Positions 30,801-37,053 of a stretch of 37,053 bases of DNA are shown one piece after another; within the stretch, counting starts at the first letter, position 1, and each line of letters starts with the position of its first letter. Where the stretch lies: positions 1 to 37,053 of the forward strand of contig JAFGLL010000049.1 in the NCBI GenBank assembly GCA_016928095.1, written 5' to 3'. Made by a program: the position numbers and the translations under genes. A model generated the notes under the pieces. The model was given only the letters and a program-made list of their open reading frames with translations, searched no databases and had not been told where the DNA came from. This DNA is from Thermoplasmatota archaeon. Lineage in GTDB: Archaea; Thermoplasmatota; Penumbrarchaeia; Penumbrarchaeales; Penumbrarchaeaceae.

Positions 30801-33800
30801 CTCAGATCACTTTGAAGGGACTGCAGACAGGTAATTATGTTTCGAATATCGTGGTCTTCAACGTCACCGTCACGGACCCCTTCATCAGGGATGTCAGATA
30901 TTCCATCGACGGAGGCGAATGGGTCCCGGTCAACCAGTCCTGGGATACCAATACGGTCTTTGACGGAAAGCATAATGTCCGAATTCAGGCACGAGATCAG
31001 GCGGGGCATTTTACAATACAGGCCCTGGACCTTATAGTTGATAATCACCTTCCGGTCTGTTCCGTCAATGCACCGGTGTCTGGAGAATTTACCGATGGTG
31101 CCTATACCTTCAAGATCTCGGCATCTGATAGCGTTGGCATAGAGAAGGTGGAGCTGTTCGTCTTCGGTACGAATTTCTCGACCACGTATTCGTCCTCAGG
31201 TTATTTCGAGTATACAACGGATACATCGATAAGGCCGGACGGCTCCTATGTCTGTCATGCAATTGTCCATGATAAGAGCGGAAAGGTCGTCACCTCCGCG
31301 AATGTAAGCTTCCGGATAGACAATAACGCCCCGATCCTCCGGGTATTGCATCCTATCGAGGGGACGTTCCTTTCGGGAATTGAAATGTTCAACACATCAG
31401 TGACTGATGCGTTCCTTGGTAATGTCGAGTACAATTTCGACGGCTCGGGGTGGATAGACACAAGCGTACCTCTCAACACGACAATGTTCGGTGACGGCAC
31501 GCACAGTATCAGCCTCAGAGCCATTGACCAGGCCGGGCATGTGACCACAACGACGATCTCTGTGAAGATCGACAACAACGATCCCACTGGATCGATAACA
31601 GCACCCACTTCGGGACAGTTCCTGGAAGGGGCAGCTCTCTTCACTGCACTGGCATCTGATCAGGTCGGTGTGAAGAAGGTCAACATCACGGTGTTCGGAG
31701 CCACACTTGACATGAGCTACAACACGGGTAACGGCAATTTCGAATACATAACGGATACAAGACTTATCCCGGACGGTATGTACAACATGGTGGTCGTCGT
31801 GACCGACCTTTCGGGCAAGAGCACGATGCTCGGTCCCAGGATCTTCTATGTGGACAACCATGCACCGACACTTACCGTAACCTACCCTGCTGCCTGGTCC
31901 TACCTGGAAGGTCTCGAGGAGATCCAGGTCAATGCATCCGATGTTTTCCTGGACCGGGTCGAATACAACGTTGATGATACAGGCTGGGTGCCGATCAACA
32001 TTACACTAAACACCACTGTGCTGAGCGATGGAAGCCACACGATCGTAATAAGGGCATTGGATATCGCAGGCCATAGCACCTCCTCCACTGTCAATGTCAT
32101 AATAGACAATACTGTTCCATACGCGGCCCTCAATTCTCCTGCGGACCTTCAGTTCATACACGGGATCTATCTTTTCCAGGCAGTGGCCTCGGATATGGTG
32201 GGTATCCGCTTGGTGAAGGTGGAAGTGTTCAACAAGACCCTTGATATGAACTACAATTCCGGAACTGGTTACTACGAGTACCAGACCGACACCTCTCTGA
32301 CCCCCGATGGTAACTATTCGGTCATGGTATATGTCACCGACATGTCAGGAAAATCAGTTACGGTCGGACCAATATATTTCCAGATCGATAATCACTACCC
32401 GAAGCTTGAGGTTTACAACTTACAGAACGGTGCCATACTGAGCGGGGCCCATCTATTGAACTACTCGGTCGACGACACTTTCCTAAAATCAGTGGAGTAC
32501 GAGGTCGACAACAAAGGGTTCAGGGACATATCCATCCCATTCGATACGACACTGGTCGAGGATGGCGATCACACCATCAGGATCAGTGCGAATGACTGGT
32601 CCGGCAAGAGCACGGTCATCCTGTTCAATGTGAAGGTCGACAACCTGGGACCCATATGCACCATCAACTCTCCTGTCGAGGGGGAGTTCGTGGAAGGGAT
32701 CGTGACCATAAGGGTAAGTGCCTTCGATGTGGTCGGTATTGATCACGTTCTTATCAGAGTGTACGATCTGGAGTCGCGTGTGCCATATAACCCTCTGACC
32801 GGATATTTCGAATACACGTCAAACACCGTGACCTGGGGGGCCGGCGAGGACGGAGTTAGGAACGTTACAGCCATTGTCTACGATCTTACAGGGAAATCCT
32901 TCGTTTATGGGCCGGTGAACTTCAATGTGGACAATCGGCCTCCGACGATCGATATCAATTCTCCCCAGGACGGAGAAGTGGTCTCCGGTCTATTCTTCTT
33001 CGATGTCGAGAACGGTGACGTTTTCAAGAAAGGGACCGAATACAATATCGACGGTGCTTCCTGGCAGCCTGTATCCATTGGCTGGAATACGGATCTGGTA
33101 AATGATGGATTGCACAAGGTGACCATCAGGGCAACGGACCGTGCCGGACATGTGACCCTGGAGATCCTCTATGTCTACGTGGACAACAATCCACCGGAGA
33201 TATCGCTCGCAAGTCCGACAGAGAACGAGTTCGTGGAGGGAACCTACACCTTCAGGGTGTCCGCTTATGACAAGGTCGGTATCATACGTGTGACAATGAA
33301 CATCGACCAGACCCTTAAGACCCTTTCCTATAATACCCAGTCAGGCTACTACGAATACATCATTGATACCAGGACCCTGGCCGACGGCACATATTCGATC
33401 AATGCAACGGCTTTGGATGTGGCCGGAAGGTCAGTGACCACGAAGGGCCTTGAGTTCAGAGTCGATAACAGACTGCCGGAATTGATGGTCGAAGCTCCTG
33501 TGAAGGATCAGCTGATAAGCGGTGTATTTGTCGTCAGGGCGACGACGGTAGATGAGTTCCCCGGTGCTGTCAGGTACGCTATTGACGGTACAACCTGGTA
33601 TGATGTCACTACCCCCTGGAATTCGACCCTTGTCAATGACGGTTTCCATACCATCAGTGTAAAAACAGAGGACAGGTCAGGTCATCAGACCATATTCCAT
33701 GTCAACGTTGTGGTCGACAACAGTGCTCCTGTGATATCCCAGACCTCGCTGACACCCGGACAGGCCATGGCCGGAATGAAGACCATCAGGTTCTATGCTT

Positions 33801-34618
33801 ATGATGCCATCGGTATCGGGGAGGTCATGCTTTCCATAGATGGTGCATCTCCCTTTGAGATATACCGAAGTGATGGAGGTCTCTACTATGAATATATCAT
33901 GGATACACGAACTCTATCGGACGGGGACCATACCCTCACCGTGACAGCATACGATCGTGCAGGGAACCACGATGGATCCACCTACGGGATCAAGGTGGAC
34001 AACAGCGGTCCCGAGATCTCCCTCGATTACTATTGGCTCGAGGGAGATGAGGAAGTGAGGATCGGAGAGGTCAGGGAAGGCAACTCGGTCGTTTTCCGTG
34101 CCACTGTTATAGATCCCTCGGGTGTCAGCCATGTGATGATCAACATAGACTCTCAGGGTTGGAGAGAGATGGCACCCGATTCCAACGCATCGAACCCGGA
34201 CACGTTCATCCTGTTCTGGCCGACCTCCAGTACCGAAGGTGGAGCCCATGTCTTCCAGATAATGACCTCCGACAAGCTCGGTAACGAAGCGACCAAGTCA
34301 GGATTGATCAACGTGAAGGAAAAGAAGGACAGGACCACGTTCTGTGAGTGGCTCACTTCGGCGCTCCCCTTCATCTGGCTGATCCTGTTCATTATACTTG
34401 TGATCGTAATAGGAATACTGGCATATCTCGGGATACTTACACAGTGGGCCAGGGGAGAGGGTAGGGTAAAGAAGGAGAAAACTCCAGCGGACGAGGGAGA
34501 GCTGGACCCTCCATCCGAAGAGAAACCCGAGATCAAAAAATCGGAGCCCTTGGATCTAAATAAGAAGAGGAGGCAGGAAAGGGAGATCGAGGAATGGGAG
34601 GCCGAGGAGGAACCGTGA
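27863..34618 (+). CDS. Giant surface protein 2, tandem paralogue of protein 1
   Basis: Homologous throughout to 22005..27665; start at ATG 27863 (MWYTLDH..., preceded by gggggtgg), matching the 'MW' start of protein 1, rather than 27785; TM FIWLILFIILVIVIGILAYLGIL. Confidence 0.92.
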   Translation: MWYTLDHRKGEFSKKRKMLMLLVSVLLVGSVFYYLPEGVNADIKPGGTLKNDQPARIYTQGWWWAEIPDELQFKVPSKTNHYTAVAIDNRAVGEDFDLFVYNDYEMTQRIGYSTKGSDVIDFVVIDGSTYTGAFKYAKIIKFTGQDWTDGIRIESDYHTVAADLYGSDPDADGYLEIGERRYSMFENHGTGTYSGTLRGDLPLVNTYSVNLDAGGTYDFSIYSVPGGEQLSMYLLKGSGSSEDALVSDSASAGGSLNFNYQPELSGNYGLCVIDENQGSSSADNYTLVITSNFGITMSPSSKLIGPGMSATYEIDVSSLGVTKDIDLTYKWQNSAGVNISTPAGASAILNMASINVGGVGHKTAYLNVSTTGSMSAGTYYLAVYGNDTGYNGHTRSTQAILKVSTYPDFFMTSTPDIKVISPGTLASYMISMETINNFSSNVNLYASIDRSASFFNLSFTPAHINSTDHVAYLAVSSRSSAPIGLYNITISGAGGSLTRYSNVTLRVKEPIQIEVVSPSVDEIVSGVYTFKVKASNPTETKAVRITFGGKMQNTGTLNMYYNSGTLAWERVVNTYNYPDGVCWFNITAEDHSGGLTISGPYNFTLSNSAPNPIINTPLDRSYVTGTSMPISVNTTSIVVSCRFRVDENAWIPLTRSVNTWTGTYDTSRITDGQHSFTVEAKDSAGLTGLTIITIFVDNTRPTCNINSPINGQYIEGTYIFRVVATDLVGVKKVDISIFGENITLPYNPITSSYEYTLITSTKPDGTYQVKATAYDNVNLSQTSSTIVFQIDNNDPSMNIVRPMDEEIIGGQYNVQVTSSDTFLDRVEYMVDSTGWQSLSGNEPNWNVVLNTSLLTDGDHTLSVRAFDNSSHRTEKVVDFIVDNTNPTCNVIAPFEGAFLESVYTFKVSTMDIVGIDLVVINVFGGEYQTSLNRQTGYYEYSFNTMTILDRSYNITATSKDLSGKLTTSSKVDFNVDNEAPQITLKGLQTGNYVSNIVVFNVTVTDPFIRDVRYSIDGGEWVPVNQSWDTNTVFDGKHNVRIQARDQAGHFTIQALDLIVDNHLPVCSVNAPVSGEFTDGAYTFKISASDSVGIEKVELFVFGTNFSTTYSSSGYFEYTTDTSIRPDGSYVCHAIVHDKSGKVVTSANVSFRIDNNAPILRVLHPIEGTFLSGIEMFNTSVTDAFLGNVEYNFDGSGWIDTSVPLNTTMFGDGTHSISLRAIDQAGHVTTTTISVKIDNNDPTGSITAPTSGQFLEGAALFTALASDQVGVKKVNITVFGATLDMSYNTGNGNFEYITDTRLIPDGMYNMVVVVTDLSGKSTMLGPRIFYVDNHAPTLTVTYPAAWSYLEGLEEIQVNASDVFLDRVEYNVDDTGWVPINITLNTTVLSDGSHTIVIRALDIAGHSTSSTVNVIIDNTVPYAALNSPADLQFIHGIYLFQAVASDMVGIRLVKVEVFNKTLDMNYNSGTGYYEYQTDTSLTPDGNYSVMVYVTDMSGKSVTVGPIYFQIDNHYPKLEVYNLQNGAILSGAHLLNYSVDDTFLKSVEYEVDNKGFRDISIPFDTTLVEDGDHTIRISANDWSGKSTVILFNVKVDNLGPICTINSPVEGEFVEGIVTIRVSAFDVVGIDHVLIRVYDLESRVPYNPLTGYFEYTSNTVTWGAGEDGVRNVTAIVYDLTGKSFVYGPVNFNVDNRPPTIDINSPQDGEVVSGLFFFDVENGDVFKKGTEYNIDGASWQPVSIGWNTDLVNDGLHKVTIRATDRAGHVTLEILYVYVDNNPPEISLASPTENEFVEGTYTFRVSAYDKVGIIRVTMNIDQTLKTLSYNTQSGYYEYIIDTRTLADGTYSINATALDVAGRSVTTKGLEFRVDNRLPELMVEAPVKDQLISGVFVVRATTVDEFPGAVRYAIDGTTWYDVTTPWNSTLVNDGFHTISVKTEDRSGHQTIFHVNVVVDNSAPVISQTSLTPGQAMAGMKTIRFYAYDAIGIGEVMLSIDGASPFEIYRSDGGLYYEYIMDTRTLSDGDHTLTVTAYDRAGNHDGSTYGIKVDNSGPEISLDYYWLEGDEEVRIGEVREGNSVVFRATVIDPSGVSHVMINIDSQGWREMAPDSNASNPDTFILFWPTSSTEGGAHVFQIMTSDKLGNEATKSGLINVKEKKDRTTFCEWLTSALPFIWLILFIILVIVIGILAYLGILTQWARGEGRVKKEKTPADEGELDPPSEEKPEIKKSEPLDLNKKRRQEREIEEWEAEEEP
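29393..34003 (+). repeat. Alternating A/B module array in giant protein 2 (A0-A8, plus a divergent B-type cap)
   Basis: Same A/B consensus as protein 1; two additional A-B dimers. Confidence 0.88.
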
Positions 34619-34683
34619 TATTCAAAGGTGTGATTTACTCGCAGGGATATTCATAAAAGAAGTATAATAAAAGCCGAGGAAAG

Positions 34684-36093
34684 ATGAGGGGAAGGATGGG
34701 AGTGAAATCGATCTGGTCGGCCGCCATGGAGCGGTTCAAGGATCCCGTTTCGGTGGCGGTGGCAGTATTTGCACTCCTTTGTGCATTCACATTGATCCCG
34801 TGCGAGGCGGAAGGGGGCGATGCTTATACGGGCGGTGGATATCTGTCATCAAGGATCTCCTCCTCCGTGGATTCCTTCTGGAGGTCAGGATCGGATAACG
34901 AACCTAATAATGCCACTGTCACTTTTACTGTCACCGGAGCAGGGACCAAGGGGATAACGCTCGCCCCGCAGGACGTGGTATTCCTGATGGACCATTCCGG
35001 GTCCCTTGAGACATACGATCCGCAGGTACTTCGGATACTGGCCGCCCACGAATACGTGGACAATATGATAGCACCCTTCGATCGGGCGGTGGTGGCGTTC
35101 TTCGACAATAACGCCCAGACCGTGAACGATCACCACCTCTCATCCGCTTATGCCCAGGTCCAGGCCGATCTCGAAGCACTGTCAAGGCTGACCCCACAGG
35201 GACAGACCAATTATCAGGCCGGCATCGAGAAGGCGATCGATGAGTTCGACGGGTTCGGAAAGGAGGAAAACCAGAAGATCGTGGTTTTCTTCACGGACGG
35301 GGTTCCGGATCCACCAGAGGCAAACGTGACACTATCCCAGATGGACGAGATGGTCGCAAAGAACATCAAGATGTTCACAATAGGCCTCGGACCACTTGTT
35401 GACGAGGAACTCCTTTCATGGATGGCCGAACATACCGGAGGTCAATTCTACAGAGCCCAGACCGCTGAGGAGCTGGTGATGATATACATGAAGATATCCG
35501 ATCAGTTCTACAATTATACTGCAGGGGCCAATACCACGGTCGAACTTTACCTGCATGAAGATCTCGATTTCATAATGGGTTCGGAAAACATCACGGAAGG
35601 TTTCGTCTCGAACTACACGGGAGGCCAGTGGGTCCTTGGATGGGATATCGGGAAGATATCCCTGGGACAGAACTGGTCTGTGAAGTTCCGGATCGGATCC
35701 GAGGACGGAGAGGGGAAGACAAGGGTGTTCGGTGGGGCAAGCAGCCTCAGGTCGGTCAGCTGGCTTGGGGAGAATATAACGGACCAGATCCCGGATTTCT
35801 ACATCACCGTCATCCGAGCCCTCCCGCCTCCACTGCCCCCGCCGCCTCCCTCCCCCCCTCCAATTACACCGGCACCGATCCCTCCGCCACCTTCGGTACC
35901 GGTCGTGGCACCGTCGGTGAACATTGCTCCGGTGATCACGGCGACACCGAACCTGACCCCGGTCACGATCGGGCAGACGGCAACTGTTCCCGTGGAATAC
36001 ATGCTGGCGGGACTTGCTGCTCTCGGTATAGCCAAGAGGACAGCGATCAAAAAGAAGATAGTGGAGAAACAGAAGGTCGGCGTTGGTGCCTAA
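34684..36093 (+). CDS. Secreted von Willebrand factor A domain protein with Pro-rich linker and short C-terminal hydrophobic segment
   Basis: MIDAS DHSGS (DxSxS) in VVFLMDHSGSLE, Thr in QGQTNYQAGI, Asp in VVFFTDGVPDPPE; PPPLPPPPPSPPP linker. Confidence 0.9.
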   Translation: MRGRMGVKSIWSAAMERFKDPVSVAVAVFALLCAFTLIPCEAEGGDAYTGGGYLSSRISSSVDSFWRSGSDNEPNNATVTFTVTGAGTKGITLAPQDVVFLMDHSGSLETYDPQVLRILAAHEYVDNMIAPFDRAVVAFFDNNAQTVNDHHLSSAYAQVQADLEALSRLTPQGQTNYQAGIEKAIDEFDGFGKEENQKIVVFFTDGVPDPPEANVTLSQMDEMVAKNIKMFTIGLGPLVDEELLSWMAEHTGGQFYRAQTAEELVMIYMKISDQFYNYTAGANTTVELYLHEDLDFIMGSENITEGFVSNYTGGQWVLGWDIGKISLGQNWSVKFRIGSEDGEGKTRVFGGASSLRSVSWLGENITDQIPDFYITVIRALPPPLPPPPPSPPPITPAPIPPPPSVPVVAPSVNIAPVITATPNLTPVTIGQTATVPVEYMLAGLAALGIAKRTAIKKKIVEKQKVGVGA

Positions 36094-36106
36094 TGGATGG
36101 ATGCAA

Positions 36107-37053
36107 ATGAACACCAAATGGTCGAAAGAAAGGGTGAAGGTCGGATCATCTGTGGCAGCTTTGTTCCTGTTGCTGCTTGTTGCTACCCACCTTCTCCCGC
36201 TCGTAAGTGCGGAATGGTCCACAACGGTTTTCGAGGAAGCAATAAGGATAGAGAGGGAACCGGACCACCTTGATGGAAGGGCTCCCTTCAACGGCGAGGA
36301 GTTCCATATCATGATCGAATCCCGAACGAACCAGGCGATCAACGCAGCGGATGTACGGTTCACCTGGGCCTACGGTGGCAATCAGGGGCCCGAGGGCGGT
36401 TACCAGTTCACGAGGATCAATCAGACCGCCATGGAAGTGGATATCCCCGGTTACCCGGGAGGATATACCATCCAGTACAGGATCATGGCTTACGACGAGA
36501 AGAACCACCCTCTGACATCGACCACCTACTCGTACACTGTCATCGAGAACGGTTCCTGGATAGATACGGACTTCGAGAACAATATCATCCTTGAATGGGG
36601 TCCGACAGAGCCCAGGAACGGGCAGGACGTTACGATCAACATCACCTCGAGGGACCCTCTGGTTGCCATTGAGCGGGCTGACCTTCTCTACACGGTCAAC
36701 ATTCCCGACCAGGAACCGGTCCCGGGAGTCGTTTACTTCGAGAGGATCAATTCGACGGTCATGACCTCCAGTATAATACCTTATCCTGCCGGTTCCAAGG
36801 TGAGCTTCAAGATAGATGCTTACGATCAGTACTTCAACAAGATCACCTCGGAGACGATCCTCTATGATTATCCCAGACCTCCGGTGCTCGATCCCGTTTA
36901 TCAGGGTATACTCTTCATTATCCTCAAGGATGTGGCCGAGAAGCTTCCTGCCAACGGTGCGACGGTGGTCTTCTACAACGATACGTTCAGCTATCAGACC
37001 ATCTCCATCAACGGGATGGCCTTCACGAACGAGACCGTATACCAGGGAGATTA
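36107..37053 (+). CDS. Secreted protein with beta-sandwich-like repeats, 3'-truncated by window edge
   Basis: Continuous open frame MNTKWSKERVKVGSSVAALFLLLLVATHLLPLVSAEWSTT... to the window end; not in the supplied ORF track because no stop codon lies within the window. Confidence 0.8.
   Translation, partial: MNTKWSKERVKVGSSVAALFLLLLVATHLLPLVSAEWSTTVFEEAIRIEREPDHLDGRAPFNGEEFHIMIESRTNQAINAADVRFTWAYGGNQGPEGGYQFTRINQTAMEVDIPGYPGGYTIQYRIMAYDEKNHPLTSTTYSYTVIENGSWIDTDFENNIILEWGPTEPRNGQDVTINITSRDPLVAIERADLLYTVNIPDQEPVPGVVYFERINSTVMTSSIIPYPAGSKVSFKIDAYDQYFNKITSETILYDYPRPPVLDPVYQGILFIILKDVAEKLPANGATVVFYNDTFSYQTISINGMAFTNETVYQGD

Noticed and set aside
23523-34003. Possible CRISPR or non-coding tandem repeat array
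   Set aside because: Repeats are 252-282 nt, diverged, in frame, and encode Ig-like protein modules

Overview
Archaeal-type window, probably Thermoplasmatota-like (inferred from aIF2-beta, RadB, TATA-box promoters and gene style; not tested). Left part (0-22 kb) is mostly housekeeping: 3' end of an aquaporin; a tight minus-strand operon mutS / two-copy ThyX / small zinc finger / PGI-type isomerase; a gingipain-like (C25) membrane-anchored protease; a patatin-like lipase; an MBL-fold hydrolase; a large PKD/cadherin-like membrane protein with a cytosolic zinc ribbon; argS and aIF2-beta(TRAM); and an unknown gene overlapping radB. Right part (22-37 kb) is a same-strand surface-protein block: two tandem giant paralogues (about 1886 and 2251 aa), a MIDAS-intact VWA protein, and a truncated secreted protein that is absent from the supplied ORF track. 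Most interesting signal: both giants are built from a strictly alternating two-module (A-B) Ig-like array, 7 versus 9 dimers. Their length difference equals two whole A-B dimers, with mosaic modules at the junctions, and both carry a perfect EF-hand loop in the N-terminal region. One 62-nt tract is identical at 61 positions between the paralogues although its flanks have diverged at synonymous sites. A second notable signal is a G9 homopolymer at the radB overlap: one added G would fuse the upstream ORF to RadB in frame. No tRNA, rRNA, CRISPR array or transposase was found.
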